From Marixanthomonas sp002364245 (GTDB lineage Bacteria > Bacteroidota > Bacteroidia > Flavobacteriales > Flavobacteriaceae): a stretch of 64,000 nucleotides of DNA. Numbering within the stretch: position 1 is the stretch's first letter; every line of letters starts with the position of its first letter. The notes beneath the pieces are model-generated. The model was not told where the DNA came from and did not search any database. It saw only the letters and a program-made list of their open reading frames with translations. The stretch lies in contig CAXAZF010000001.1 of NCBI GenBank assembly GCA_963973455.1, forward strand, positions 372,001 through 436,000, in the 5' to 3' direction. This document shows, piece by piece, positions 24,769-33,913 of this stretch. Position numbers and translations under genes: made by a program.

Positions 24769-27246
24769 ATGACAAGATTTGTACTCGCTATTGCCTTACT
24801 TTCAACAATCATATCGCAAGCCCAGATAGTTGGGAAAGTAACCGACACCAACGAAAACCCACTTCCATTTGTCAACATATATCTAAAAGATTCTTACAAA
24901 GGCACAACAACAAACGACTCAGGTAATTATCGATTAGATATTTCTAAAACAGCTAAATACGAAGTCATTTTTCAATTTTTAGGATATAAAACGCTTACTA
25001 AAACCATTGACGCCACTTCATTCCCGTACGTGTTAAATGTAACATTGGAAGAAGAATCGGTCAGTCTTGATGAAGTAGTTGTCTCTAACAACGAAGATCC
25101 AGCATATCGAATTATCCGCGAGACGATTGCAAAACGTAAAATCAACCTTGAAAAAATCGCTGCTTACACCGCAGATTTCTATTCCCGTGGTATTTGGCGC
25201 GTAGAAGATTTGCCTGAAAAAATACTCGGACAAGAAGTGGGCGATTTTGACGGAGCACTCGATTCTACAAGAACGGGAATCATTTATCTTTCTGAAACTA
25301 TTAGCAAAATTGCTTACCAACAACCCGATGATTTTAAGGAAAAAATAATTGCCAGTAAAGTAAGTGGTAACGATAATGGGTTTAGCTTTAACAGTGCGCA
25401 AGATGCTAATTTTTCGTTTTACGAAAACTCGATCGACCTTAACGCTTCCATTGTTTCGCCCATTGCTGACAATGCTTTTAACTATTACCGATACACACTC
25501 GACGGAATTTTTTACGAAGGCGATAAGCTTATTAATAAAATAAAAGTAACCCCAAAACGTCCAAAAGATCGAGTGTGGGAAGGATTTATTTATATTGTAG
25601 AAGATGATTGGCAGCTCTACGGAACCGAACTTAACACTACGGGTTCGGCCATTCAAGTACCGATGGTCAACAAACTCTTATTTAAACAAAACTTTAAATT
25701 TGACCCAAAAACCGACAGTTGGGTAAAACGATCGCAGACCATTGATTTTAGTTTTAAATTTTTAGGTTTTCAGGGGGATGGACAGTTTATTGCCGTATAC
25801 AGCAATTATGATTTTCAACCTCAATTTTCTGAAAAATCCTTTACAAACGAAGTACTTTCCTTTGCTGAAGAAGCCAATAAAAAAGATAGTCTTTTCTGGA
25901 AAGGCACACGACCCGTTCCGCTCACCGATGAAGAGTTGAAAGATTATATAAAGAAAGACAGCATACAAGAACTTCGGAAATCGAAGAAGTATTTAGACTC
26001 GGTTGATGCAGTTTCCAATAAACTGAAACCACTGGACATCATCACCGGATATTCCTATAAAAATAGCTATGACAAATGGAGCGTGAGCTACGACGGGATT
26101 TTTCCCGGTATCAATTTCAACACCGTTCAAGGGTGGAATGGCAGTGCCGGACTTCGATATTTTAAGTGGTACGATGAAAACCAAACCGAATGGCTTTCCA
26201 TTTACGGTGATGCGAATTATGGAATTTCAGAAGACAGATTGCGTTTTACCGGTGGAATCACAAAGAATTTTAACCGCACCAATAGATTACGGTTGTCTCT
26301 TTTCGGCGGAAGTAAGGTACAACAGTTTAATGCCGAAGAACCTATTTCGCCAATTGTAAACACAGTTTCTACCCTCTTCTTTGGACGAAATTTTATGAAG
26401 CTGTACGAACTGAATTACGCCAAAGCTGCTTATAGCCAAGAACTCTTCAACGGATTGCGTCTTTTTACCAACTTTGGGTACGAACAACGGAAACCACTGT
26501 TCAATAATACCGATTATGTAACCATCCCTAATGATGATGTTTCATACACTTCGAACAATCCATTAAATCCTTCGGACTCTGGCAATGCGGCAATTAATGA
26601 ACATGAAATCTTTAAAACGGGTATTAGAGCCGATATTACCTTTGGTCAAAAATATATGACCTATCCTGATGGAAAGTATAATTTAGGAAACAATAAGTAT
26701 CCGGCACTTTCCATAACTTTTGAAAATGGTTTGGGTGCTTCAAATAACGACTATAATTACAGCCAGCTGCGAGCGAATCTATCTCAATCTATAAACACTG
26801 GTAATAAAGGAGAGTTTACCTACCGATTAAAAGGTGGAACGTTTTTTAATGGTGACAACATCAGTTTTGTAGATTACCAGCATTTCAATGGAAACCAAAC
26901 GCGCATAGGTACTTCTTCAAACTACACCAATGTATTTAATTTACTTCCGTACTATCAATTAAGCACGAACAAAAGCTATTTTGAAGGGCACTTAGAACAC
27001 GATTTTAAAGGATGGGTTCTAGGTAAAATACCTGGTATTAATCAGTTGAACTTTAATTTAGTGGCAGGTGCACATCTTTTAAGTATTGAAAACAACAAGC
27101 CGTACAGCGAATTTTCAGTAGGTATAGACAATCTTGGTATTGGAAACTTCCGTTTTTTACGATTGGATTACGTTCGTTCTTACTACAATGGAACTAGCGA
27201 TGGCGCTTTTGTTTTCGGGTTGAAATTTTTAGGATTTTTAGACTAA
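24769..27246 (+). CDS. DUF5686 / carboxypeptidase-regulatory-like outer membrane protein
   Basis: 825 residues with a signal peptide (ending ISQAQ, about 19). An N-terminal carboxypeptidase-D regulatory-like beta-sandwich (GKVTDTNENPLPFVNIYLKD... LGYKTLTK, 20-100) is followed by a long beta-rich DUF5686 region that ends in an aromatic-rich segment typical of outer-membrane barrels, finishing FGLKFLGFLD. Members resemble TonB-receptor-associated outer-membrane proteins of Bacteroidetes; the substrate is unknown. It ends convergently with pcm, overlapping it by 4 bp. Confidence 0.85.
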   Translation: MTRFVLAIALLSTIISQAQIVGKVTDTNENPLPFVNIYLKDSYKGTTTNDSGNYRLDISKTAKYEVIFQFLGYKTLTKTIDATSFPYVLNVTLEEESVSLDEVVVSNNEDPAYRIIRETIAKRKINLEKIAAYTADFYSRGIWRVEDLPEKILGQEVGDFDGALDSTRTGIIYLSETISKIAYQQPDDFKEKIIASKVSGNDNGFSFNSAQDANFSFYENSIDLNASIVSPIADNAFNYYRYTLDGIFYEGDKLINKIKVTPKRPKDRVWEGFIYIVEDDWQLYGTELNTTGSAIQVPMVNKLLFKQNFKFDPKTDSWVKRSQTIDFSFKFLGFQGDGQFIAVYSNYDFQPQFSEKSFTNEVLSFAEEANKKDSLFWKGTRPVPLTDEELKDYIKKDSIQELRKSKKYLDSVDAVSNKLKPLDIITGYSYKNSYDKWSVSYDGIFPGINFNTVQGWNGSAGLRYFKWYDENQTEWLSIYGDANYGISEDRLRFTGGITKNFNRTNRLRLSLFGGSKVQQFNAEEPISPIVNTVSTLFFGRNFMKLYELNYAKAAYSQELFNGLRLFTNFGYEQRKPLFNNTDYVTIPNDDVSYTSNNPLNPSDSGNAAINEHEIFKTGIRADITFGQKYMTYPDGKYNLGNNKYPALSITFENGLGASNNDYNYSQLRANLSQSINTGNKGEFTYRLKGGTFFNGDNISFVDYQHFNGNQTRIGTSSNYTNVFNLLPYYQLSTNKSYFEGHLEHDFKGWVLGKIPGINQLNFNLVAGAHLLSIENNKPYSEFSVGIDNLGIGNFRFLRLDYVRSYYNGTSDGAFVFGLKFLGFLD

Positions 27247-27884
27247 TTTTTATCCTCCAATAAAGGAACAAACCGGAATTCGCCATATTCATTTTTTTCA
27301 AACTCTTTTTCCGAAGTACGTGTAAAAACAGTCATAATTTGGTTCTTCTCCCCAACCGGAATAACCAACCTACCCCCTACTTTTAACTGTGCCAATAACG
27401 GATTAGGGACAAAAGGAGCACCGGCGGTAACGACAATACCATCGTAAGGCGCTTCTTCTGGCAAGCCTTTATAGCCATCGCCAAATATTAATCGTTTAGG
27501 ACGGTAGCCTAGCTTTGGTAAAAAGCGTTTTGTTTTTTTAAACAATTCATTTTGTCGCTCAATAGAAAATACAATAACCCCCATTTCTAACAATGCAGCG
27601 GTTTGATACCCACTTCCCGTGCCTATTTCCAACACTTTATCTCCCTTTGTAACTTCCAAAAGTTCAGTTTGGCGGGCTACAGTATAAGGTTGCGAGATTG
27701 TTTGGTCTGCAGCAATAGGAAATGCTTTATCCACATACGCATGTTCAATAAAACCTGAATCCATAAACAAATGCCTAGGGATAGCATTGATGGCTTCTAA
27801 TACGGATTTATTTTTTATTCCTTTGGCTTTTAAGGTTTCAACCAAACGTTTTCGCATGCCTTTATGGGTGTAGGTATCTTTCAC
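27243..27884 (-). CDS. pcm: Protein-L-isoaspartate O-methyltransferase
   Basis: 213 residues starting at a GTG (27884); the downstream ATG at codon 10 would remove conserved N-terminal residues. It methylates isoaspartyl residues in damaged proteins using SAM, starting repair. Motifs: AINAIPRHLFMDSGF, ADQTISQPYTVARQTELL, and the SAM-binding VLEIGTGSGYQTA, followed by VVTAGAPFVP and GGRLVIPVG. It is a normal-length bacterial PCMT. The dispersed repeat copy A lies upstream. Confidence 0.93.
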   Translation of the reverse strand: MKDTYTHKGMRKRLVETLKAKGIKNKSVLEAINAIPRHLFMDSGFIEHAYVDKAFPIAADQTISQPYTVARQTELLEVTKGDKVLEIGTGSGYQTAALLEMGVIVFSIERQNELFKKTKRFLPKLGYRPKRLIFGDGYKGLPEEAPYDGIVVTAGAPFVPNPLLAQLKVGGRLVIPVGEKNQIMTVFTRTSEKEFEKNEYGEFRFVPLLEDKN

Positions 27885-27992
27885 TTTTAATCTGTTTTTG
27901 TTTTACAAAATAAAGAACTTTTTATATATCAATAGGTCAAAATCGCGCTTATCTTTTTTGGCGAGTGTAAGTTGTTGAAATATTGGGCTAAT

Positions 27993-28099
27993 GAGTCTTC
28001 GATACTAATTAGTGATCCCTACCGGTCTCCCAAATTCACTCAAATATCTTACACTTTAAATACTTTTGATGCCTGAACACTCCGACGACACGAGGGGTG
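27993..28099 (-). repeat. Dispersed intergenic repeat, copy A
   Basis: Read on the minus strand, this 107-bp segment matches 41079-41206 on the plus strand. Block 1 begins CACCCCTC, then TCGTCGGAG and TCAGGC (24 of 29 positions). Block 2 holds TTTGAGTGAATT, TAGGGATCAC and GTATCGAA (43 of 50 positions). The two copies are in opposite orientation, about 13 kb apart. Confidence 0.75.
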
Positions 28100-28156
28100 C
28101 GTTGTGCTGAGCCTGTCGAAGTATATCGAAGACTCAGTTTTTTACATAAATTCAGC

Positions 28157-28164
28157 TATCTTTA
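28157..28164 (+). promoter_or_regulatory. Candidate M14 peptidase promoter -7 element (TATCTTTA)
   Basis: TATCTTTA 23 bp before the ATG at 28188 resembles TAnnTTTG with one mismatch at the last base; no matching -33 TTG was found. Confidence 0.3.
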
Positions 28165-28187
28165 AAACCTTAAAAAACATTCAATTC

Positions 28188-30677
28188 ATGACAACTCGTT
28201 TTACGCTCCTCTTTTTATTTATTTCTACCATAACATTCGCACAGCTTCAATCTCCTGATGAGTTTTTAGAGTATAAAATCGGTACTCAGTTTTCACGACA
28301 TGCAGATGTAGTTAATTACTTTGAACACGTAGCCGAGAACAGCAATATGGTTACCTACCAAACCTATGGTAAAACCAATGAGCGTAGATCGCTTACCTAC
28401 GCTATTGTTTCTTCAGAAGCAAATATCAAGAATATTGAAACCATTAGAACCAATAATCTAAAGAGTATAGGGATCGAATCTGGTTCTGCCAATCCTGAAA
28501 AAGCTATTGTCTGGCTTAGCTATAACGTACATGGCAATGAAGCTTCTAGTACTGAGGCGGCGATAAATACGCTGTATAAATTAATTACTGAAAAGCAAGA
28601 TTGGTTGCAAAATACGATTGTTATTATTGACCCATCTGTAAATCCCGATGGTCGGGACCGTTATGTTAACTGGTACAACCAAGTAAAAGCATCTCCATAT
28701 AACGCATCGCAAGAAGCAACCGAACATCACGAACCTTGGCCAGGCGGACGCCCAAATCATTACCTTTTTGACTTGAACCGTGATTGGGCCTGGGCTTCTC
28801 AAGTAGAAAGCCGTGAGCGTCTTAAACTATACAATAAATGGATGCCACAGATACACGTAGATTTTCACGAACAAGGTATTAATAACCCTTATTATTTTGC
28901 CCCCGCAGCCGAACCATTTCACGAAATTATCACCCCTTTTCAGCGGGATTTTCAAACACAAATTGGTAAAAACCACGCTAAATATTTTGACAAAGAAGGT
29001 TGGCTATTCTTTACCCGCGAACGATTCGACTTATTATATCCTAGTTATGGGGACACCTACCCTATTTATATGGGAGCCATTGGGATGACTTATGAGCAGG
29101 CCGGGCACGGATTTGCAGGTTTGGGCATTAATACCGACGAAGGATTTGAGCTTACCTTAGAAGATCGTGTGGCTCACCATACCACTACAGGACTTTCTAC
29201 CATAGAAGTAGCATCTAAGAATGCGGCTACATTAACTTCAGAATTCAAGAAGTTTTTCACCAACACCAATTTAAAACACAAAAGCTATGTGCTAACCGGA
29301 AAGCCAGATAACATTCATGCATTAACTGAATTATTAGACATTCATCAAATACAATATGGTTATACCAATAGTGGAACGGTTACAGGCTATAATTATGCGG
29401 ATGCCAAATCTGGTTCTATGAAAGCTGAACATGCGTTGGTGGTGAGCACCAACCAGCCAAAGGGTAAAATGGTGCAGGTTTTATTTGAACCTAAAACAAA
29501 ACTTTCCACTCCCGTCACCTATGATATTACTGCGTGGAGTCTTCCCTATGCGTACGGATTGGATGCCGTAGCGAGCACCTCATTGGTTTCGGCAACTGCA
29601 AATCCGCCTGCTACTTTTAAAAACAATACTACGGTTTCAAATGCTGCCGGTTATATTACCAAGTGGAACAGTATGGACGATGCTACTTTTTTGGCTGATT
29701 TGCTGAAACACGATATCCGTGTGCGTTTTTCAGAAAAGAAATTAAGTTTTAATGGAACTACTTTTGACCGTGGAAGTTTAGTTATTACACGAAGTGACAA
29801 TAAAAATAATACCACTTTTGATACCACCGTAACCGAATTGGCTAACAAACACAAACGGGTATTGTACGCTTCAAATACCAGTTTTGCCGATACGATGACC
29901 GACTTTGGTTCACCCGATATTAAGATGGTTAACAAACAACGTATCGCCGTATTACGCGGAGAAGGTACGTCTTCGTTAAGTTATGGTGCTATTTGGCACT
30001 TTTTTGAAAAGCAATTGGAATATCCAATCACTTCAATTAACACAGATGATTTTGAGGACATCAACCTACGCAACTATGATGTACTCGTCATGCCCGATGG
30101 TTGGTATGATGGTGTTTTAAATGATGACACCTTTGCTACCCTAAAAAATTGGGTACGTAGTGGTGGTAAAGTGATAGCCATAGGCAATGCCTTACGCAGT
30201 TTTAAAGGGAAAGATGATTTTGCTTTAAAAATGAATAAAGAAGAATCTAAACAAGAAAGCAGCGATTCAACCAAAAGCGATAACCTTACTCCCTACGACC
30301 AACGGGAGCGGGAAAGCACCAAAAACATGATTACCGGAAGTATCTTTAAAGTAATGATGGATCCTTCGCACCCTATGGCTTTTGGGTATGACGATACGTA
30401 TTTCAGTTTAAAGTTAGGCAGTACCTCCTATAGCTTTTTAGACTCCGGTTATAATGTAGGTTATATTAAAGGCGAAGCAGAAAATGTTTCTGGGTTTGCA
30501 GGCGATGATGCCAAAAAAAGTTTAACCAACTCATTAGTATTTGGTGAAGATAGATTAGGGCAAGGTTCGGTAATCTATTTGGTGGACGATGTCCTGTTCC
30601 GTTCGTTCTGGCAGAATGGAAAATTACTATTTGTAAACAGTCTATTTTTCGTAAATAACAATGCTTTTACCCTTTAA
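28188..30677 (+). CDS. Secreted M14-family zinc carboxypeptidase
   Basis: 829 residues from the ATG at 28188, which gives a clean signal peptide (TTRFTLLFLFISTITFAQ). The M14 zinc-binding H-x-x-E is seen as NVHGNEASS (His115, Glu118). A later IHVDFHEQG supplies the third histidine, and MTYEQAGHGF probably carries the catalytic glutamate. The C-terminal about 300 residues (ending with NSLFFVNNNAFTL) lack peptidase motifs and resemble a GATase-like/beta-rich module. The family trims C-terminal residues or peptides. A longer frame from a CTG/TTG-like codon at 28104 lies inside a dispersed repeat and is rejected. Confidence 0.87.
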   Translation: MTTRFTLLFLFISTITFAQLQSPDEFLEYKIGTQFSRHADVVNYFEHVAENSNMVTYQTYGKTNERRSLTYAIVSSEANIKNIETIRTNNLKSIGIESGSANPEKAIVWLSYNVHGNEASSTEAAINTLYKLITEKQDWLQNTIVIIDPSVNPDGRDRYVNWYNQVKASPYNASQEATEHHEPWPGGRPNHYLFDLNRDWAWASQVESRERLKLYNKWMPQIHVDFHEQGINNPYYFAPAAEPFHEIITPFQRDFQTQIGKNHAKYFDKEGWLFFTRERFDLLYPSYGDTYPIYMGAIGMTYEQAGHGFAGLGINTDEGFELTLEDRVAHHTTTGLSTIEVASKNAATLTSEFKKFFTNTNLKHKSYVLTGKPDNIHALTELLDIHQIQYGYTNSGTVTGYNYADAKSGSMKAEHALVVSTNQPKGKMVQVLFEPKTKLSTPVTYDITAWSLPYAYGLDAVASTSLVSATANPPATFKNNTTVSNAAGYITKWNSMDDATFLADLLKHDIRVRFSEKKLSFNGTTFDRGSLVITRSDNKNNTTFDTTVTELANKHKRVLYASNTSFADTMTDFGSPDIKMVNKQRIAVLRGEGTSSLSYGAIWHFFEKQLEYPITSINTDDFEDINLRNYDVLVMPDGWYDGVLNDDTFATLKNWVRSGGKVIAIGNALRSFKGKDDFALKMNKEESKQESSDSTKSDNLTPYDQRERESTKNMITGSIFKVMMDPSHPMAFGYDDTYFSLKLGSTSYSFLDSGYNVGYIKGEAENVSGFAGDDAKKSLTNSLVFGEDRLGQGSVIYLVDDVLFRSFWQNGKLLFVNSLFFVNNNAFTL

Positions 30678-30752
30678 ATTAAACTCTTAAAATAGTGTAA
30701 AACAGCCATTAAAAGTATGCGCTTTATAGTACCTTCGGAAAAAAGAAGTATT

Positions 30753-31556
30753 ATGAAACGTATATTTTTACTTACCCTAACGGTGCTGTTTTTTGCAGCC
30801 TGTAACAATTCAGAAAAGAAGAAAACGGAAGAAACTCCCATGACTGCGGAAATAGAACAACCAGAAACCATGGATAAACCTGCTTCCGAAGATTTTATAA
30901 ACATCACCCCTATTGAGCACGCCACGATGGTGCTGCAATGGGATGATACTGTATTATATGTTGATCCTGTTGGTGGTGCCGAAGCTTTTGAAGGACGGCC
31001 AAGTCCAAATATAATATTGGTAACCGATATTCACGGCGACCATATGAATGCCGAAACCATTCAGGTCGTATTAACCGATAAAACAAAGCTAATTGCCCCA
31101 CAAGCCGTAGCCGACAAGCTGCCAAAAGACCTTCAAGATAAAGTACAGGTGATGAACAATGGTGAAAGTGCGATACATTCTAATATTGCCATAGAGGCCA
31201 TCCCAATGTATAACCTACGCGAAGAGGCCTTGAAATTTCATGAAAAAGGGCGCGGTAATGGCTATATTCTTGAAAAAGATGACAAGCGCGTTTATATTTC
31301 TGGCGACACGGAAGACATCCCAGAAATGCGTAACCTAAGCAATATCGACATTGCCTTTGTGTGTATGAACTTACCTTACACCATGCCAGTTGACAAAGCC
31401 GCTGAAGCGGTGTTGGCTTTTAAACCCAAAGTTGTATATCCTTACCACTTTAGAGGGACAGAAGGCTTAAGCGATGTTAGCAAGTTTAAAGATTTGGTAA
31501 ATAAAGGAGACCAATCTATTACCGTAACCCAATTAGATTGGTATCCTAATCAATAA
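30753..31556 (+). CDS. MBL-fold metallohydrolase lipoprotein
   Basis: 267 residues from the ATG at 30753, which gives a lipoprotein signal (lipobox FAAC near residue 16). The metallo-beta-lactamase fold is indicated by DIHGDHMN (H-x-x-D-H site), YISGDTEDIPEM (metal-bridging Asp) and YPYHFRG (terminal metal His). It resembles the UlaG/YycJ-like class of hydrolases, but acts in the periplasm. The substrate is unknown. It lies 75 bp after the M14 peptidase and may share its transcript. Confidence 0.83.
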   Translation: MKRIFLLTLTVLFFAACNNSEKKKTEETPMTAEIEQPETMDKPASEDFINITPIEHATMVLQWDDTVLYVDPVGGAEAFEGRPSPNIILVTDIHGDHMNAETIQVVLTDKTKLIAPQAVADKLPKDLQDKVQVMNNGESAIHSNIAIEAIPMYNLREEALKFHEKGRGNGYILEKDDKRVYISGDTEDIPEMRNLSNIDIAFVCMNLPYTMPVDKAAEAVLAFKPKVVYPYHFRGTEGLSDVSKFKDLVNKGDQSITVTQLDWYPNQ

Positions 31557-31702
31557 AAAAGAAGTATTACTATCCTACATATGCTTAAAAGTTGCCTATA
31601 AACACTCTAATTTAAAGGCTTTTCTTTTGGTATTAATTGAGGTTGCTTCGGGCTTTGTTCGTAAAACGTCCTTTTTCGGAAAATAGACCATACCCGTTCC
31701 CG

Positions 31703-31724
31703 AAGGATCCCCGAAGGAACCCCG
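31703..31724. repeat. 11-bp imperfect tandem repeat (AAGGATCCCCG / AAGGAACCCCG)
   Basis: Two units, AAGGATCCCCG (31703-31713) and AAGGAACCCCG (31714-31724), differ at one base; the flanks continue the pattern weakly (CCCG to the left, AACAAAACCCC to the right). Confidence 0.6.
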
Positions 31725-32031
31725 AACAAAACCCCTATAACTTGGTGTAAAGTCTGCAACCGTCATCAACTGAATGCAGTTGAATGCAACGGCCGTCATA
31801 TACCATTATACAACTGCAACAGATAGCAGACTCAGTCAAAGGTCGTCAAACGCCGTCATTTGTTATCAATTGGTTACAGCATATTGGAAGTTTTAATGGG
31901 TTGTTGTAGTTTTGGTAGTGTGAGGTTACTAGGGTTAAACAATTAGATTGCTACAACGTTGGAGTATTGGAGGGCTGGTTGGTATATGGGTAGGTTAATA
32001 AATAGGGTGTTTTGGAATGACAAGAAACAAA

Positions 32032-32059
32032 AGCCAAGAGTCAAGTGTCAAGAGGCAAG
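32032..32059. repeat. Heptamer tandem repeat, consensus AGNCAAG
   Basis: Four adjoining heptamers read AGCCAAG, AGTCAAG, TGTCAAG and AGGCAAG. The last four positions, CAAG, are invariant. This is too short and irregular for a CRISPR and has no spacers. Confidence 0.7.
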
Positions 32060-32104
32060 AATTAGTACACAAGAAGTATGATTTTATGGTTTGGGTTTTT
32101 TGAG

Positions 32105-32112
32105 TATATTTG
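32105..32112 (+). promoter_or_regulatory. Candidate promoter -7 element of the accessory gene pair (TATATTTG)
   Basis: TATATTTG fits TAnnTTTG exactly and would give a 5-prime leader of about 115 nt carrying the AATACAC/GTGTATT hairpin (32144-32165). No properly spaced TTG is seen. Confidence 0.4.
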
Positions 32113-32233
32113 AAGGGTACTCCCCTATTTAATTATTGAATTGAATACACTTTTTAACGTGTATTAATTATATCAGGCCAAATAAACTTTCTAATACATG
32201 AAAGGTATCGGTATAAATCAGCTAACAAAATTT

Positions 32234-32683
32234 ATGAAAAAAATATCTTTAACAATTATTATAAGTATGCTATTAATTGGTTGTGGTAGCTCTAAGAAGC
32301 TTTCATATTCACTTACCCTTTTTGCAAAACTAGAAACAAGAAAGTGTGAAAAACATAGTATTGATTCATATTTATTACAAACAGGAAATTTTGAAAGTAA
32401 AGGCTCCATAAATGGTATTAGAACATATCAATCTTTTAGTAAGTACAAGGATATAATTACTATAAATACATACGATTTTAAAAATTATTATTACTTAGGA
32501 ACTAACAATCCAGATATTTATAATTTTATTAAAGATAATGGAACGTTTTTGGGTACAGCAACTGATGAAAATGATAATGGAAAAACATCTCTAAAATACC
32601 AGCTATATGATAACAGTTTTTACATTGGAATGGAAGAATCTCCGTATGGTATGATATATAAAATCCAATCATTATGCGATTAA
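32234..32683 (+). CDS. Hypothetical lipoprotein (AT-rich accessory gene)
   Basis: 149 residues from the ATG at 32234; the longer frame adds 12 residues ahead of an obvious lipoprotein signal (MKKISLTIIISMLLIGC). Mature part is rich in Asn, Tyr, Lys and Ser (YDFKNYYYLGTNNPDIYNFIKDNG) and shows no known domain. Base composition is more AT-rich than neighbouring core genes, consistent with recent transfer. Its stop overlaps the start of the next gene by 10 bp, so the pair is translationally coupled. Confidence 0.6.
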   Translation: MKKISLTIIISMLLIGCGSSKKLSYSLTLFAKLETRKCEKHSIDSYLLQTGNFESKGSINGIRTYQSFSKYKDIITINTYDFKNYYYLGTNNPDIYNFIKDNGTFLGTATDENDNGKTSLKYQLYDNSFYIGMEESPYGMIYKIQSLCD

Positions 32684-33273
32684 ATCTTTTAGTAATGTTA
32701 TTAGTTTGTGCTAATTGCTTCGCACAACAAGTTGATTACAATTATTTCATAACATCTCCGCAAAAGCTAAAATCATTTCTTTATGAAAATTCAGAGTATT
32801 TTTCGAGTGGTAATTCAAAAACACCCTATTTTCATGGAAAAACCAATGATATAATAATTCGTTTTTATGAAACAACAGGCATTTATGCTATAATCGAATT
32901 TCAATCAAAATCAGAGTTTTTAAAAGCTATTCAAAAAATAAAACAGAAGGCAATATTTGATTTTAAATATTGCACTGATTATTCCAGTAACATTTCTTAT
33001 AATTATAGAACAAACAATGATAATAAAATTCGTTTCAATTTTAGTGATTATAAAATATCACTTCAATTTCCTTCAAAGTTAAATAGTTATATTGATAGCA
33101 ATTTAGAATTCTTAACCGTATTTATTTGTATGAGCAAAGACGCTTACGCTTATCACACAAATTTAAGATGTGAAGGACTTGGCAATTGTGATGTTGATAT
33201 AGGAAAATCCAACATTAAGCAAGCAAAAGAATATGGCTTCCGTATTTGTGAGATTTGCACTAACGATGAATAG
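32674..33273 (+). CDS. Secreted protein with C-terminal Cys/His metal-binding-like motif
   Basis: 199 residues with a signal peptide ending CFAQQ (residue 18-19). The middle is Lys/Asn/Tyr-rich without a known fold. The C-terminus has YHTNLRCEGLGNC followed by ICEIC: His161, Cys166, Cys172, Cys192 and Cys195 resemble the short zinc-ribbon-like tail (YHxxxxCxGLxxC ... CxxC) found at the end of many Bacteroidetes proteins. It overlaps the upstream lipoprotein by 10 bp. Low GC suggests horizontal acquisition. A pairing with its neighbour as an envelope unit is inferred. Confidence 0.6.
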   Translation: MRLNLLVMLLVCANCFAQQVDYNYFITSPQKLKSFLYENSEYFSSGNSKTPYFHGKTNDIIIRFYETTGIYAIIEFQSKSEFLKAIQKIKQKAIFDFKYCTDYSSNISYNYRTNNDNKIRFNFSDYKISLQFPSKLNSYIDSNLEFLTVFICMSKDAYAYHTNLRCEGLGNCDVDIGKSNIKQAKEYGFRICEICTNDE

Positions 33274-33304
33274 AATAGCTATTGCGAGTGCGAGCCTACT
33301 TACG

Positions 33305-33324
33305 AAAATCCTCGCGGATTTTTT
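33305..33324 (+). terminator. Intrinsic terminator after the accessory gene pair
   Basis: AAAATCC (33305-33311) pairs with GGATTTT (33316-33322) with a TCGC loop, followed by TTATT. Confidence 0.6.
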
Positions 33325-33481
33325 ATTCGGTTTGTATTTGCTAAATTAGGTGCTTAAACCGCTCTACAAAATATTATACGAAACCGATACAAAAACATGG
33401 CAACAAAAGTTAAGAGCGATACAATGAGATTATAAAAAAACATTGTATAAAGAAAAGGAGAATTAATCCAATTGAAATAGT

Positions 33482-33844
33482 ATGAAAACTACACCCGAAC
33501 ACAATGAGCGAATGGCAAAACTGACATTTGCATCGGTATATCCACATTACATTACAAAAGTGGAGCGGAAAGACAGAACTAAAGAAGAACTACACCAAGT
33601 AATAGCATGGTTAACAGGTTTTGACGAGAATGCCCTGCAAGAAATGATCGATGAAAAAGCCACCTTCAAAACATTCTTTGATAAAGCAACCTTAAACCCG
33701 AATGCTCCTAAAATAACCGGTGTTATTTGTGGCTATAGAATAGAAGAAATCGAAAACCCACTCACCAAACAAGTTCGTTATTTAGATAAATTGGTTGACG
33801 AATTAGCAAAAGGTAAAAAGATGGAGAAGATTTTGCGTAAATAA
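33482..33844 (+). CDS. DUF2200 family protein
   Basis: 120 residues matching the DUF2200 family over its length: MAKLTFASVYPHYITKVERKDRTKEELHQVIAWLTGFDE and FFDKATLNPNAPKITGVICGYRIEEIENPLTKQVRYLDKLVDELAKGKKMEKIL. The family is cytoplasmic, of unknown function, with a conserved GVICGYR(V/I)E segment. It stands alone after the accessory patch. Its codon use and composition look like the rest of the core genome. Confidence 0.9.
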   Translation: MKTTPEHNERMAKLTFASVYPHYITKVERKDRTKEELHQVIAWLTGFDENALQEMIDEKATFKTFFDKATLNPNAPKITGVICGYRIEEIENPLTKQVRYLDKLVDELAKGKKMEKILRK

Positions 33845-33913
33845 TAACTTATCACGAAAACGGCACACAAATGGTACAACTTGCAAAATCAACTACGGCT
33901 GGATTGCAATAGA

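Larger units (their letters stand above)
27885..28187. other. Intergenic region with dispersed repeat and promoters, no gene
   Basis: No gene is supported. It contains repeat copy A (27993-28099), then a GCTGAGCCTGTCGAAGTAT stretch of the kind widespread in flavobacterial intergenic DNA, and a candidate promoter of the M14 peptidase. The in-frame extension of the peptidase frame that begins at 28104 is encoded by this repeat-like sequence. Confidence 0.6.
31557..32233. other. Long non-coding stretch bounding the accessory patch
   Basis: 677 bp without a convincing gene. It contains an 11-bp imperfect tandem repeat (31703-31724), three copies of CCGTCAT (31760, 31793, 31853), an inverted repeat CAACTG-AATG-CAGTTG, a heptamer tandem (32032-32059), and near its end a promoter-like TATATTTG (32105-32112) with a hairpin AATACAC/GTGTATT (32144-32165). 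Its composition differs from flanking genes. Confidence 0.55.

Noticed and set aside
28104..28187. N-terminal extension of the M14 peptidase
   Set aside because: It is encoded by dispersed-repeat sequence; the ATG at 28188 gives a proper signal peptide.
31596..31799. Minus-strand open frame of about 65 codons in the accessory spacer
   Set aside because: It runs through the 11-bp tandem repeat and CCGTCAT motifs, has no signal or domain and no promoter; more likely repeat-derived.
32032..32059. Heptamer repeats as a CRISPR array
   Set aside because: Units are contiguous, 7 bp long and without spacers; no cas genes are present.
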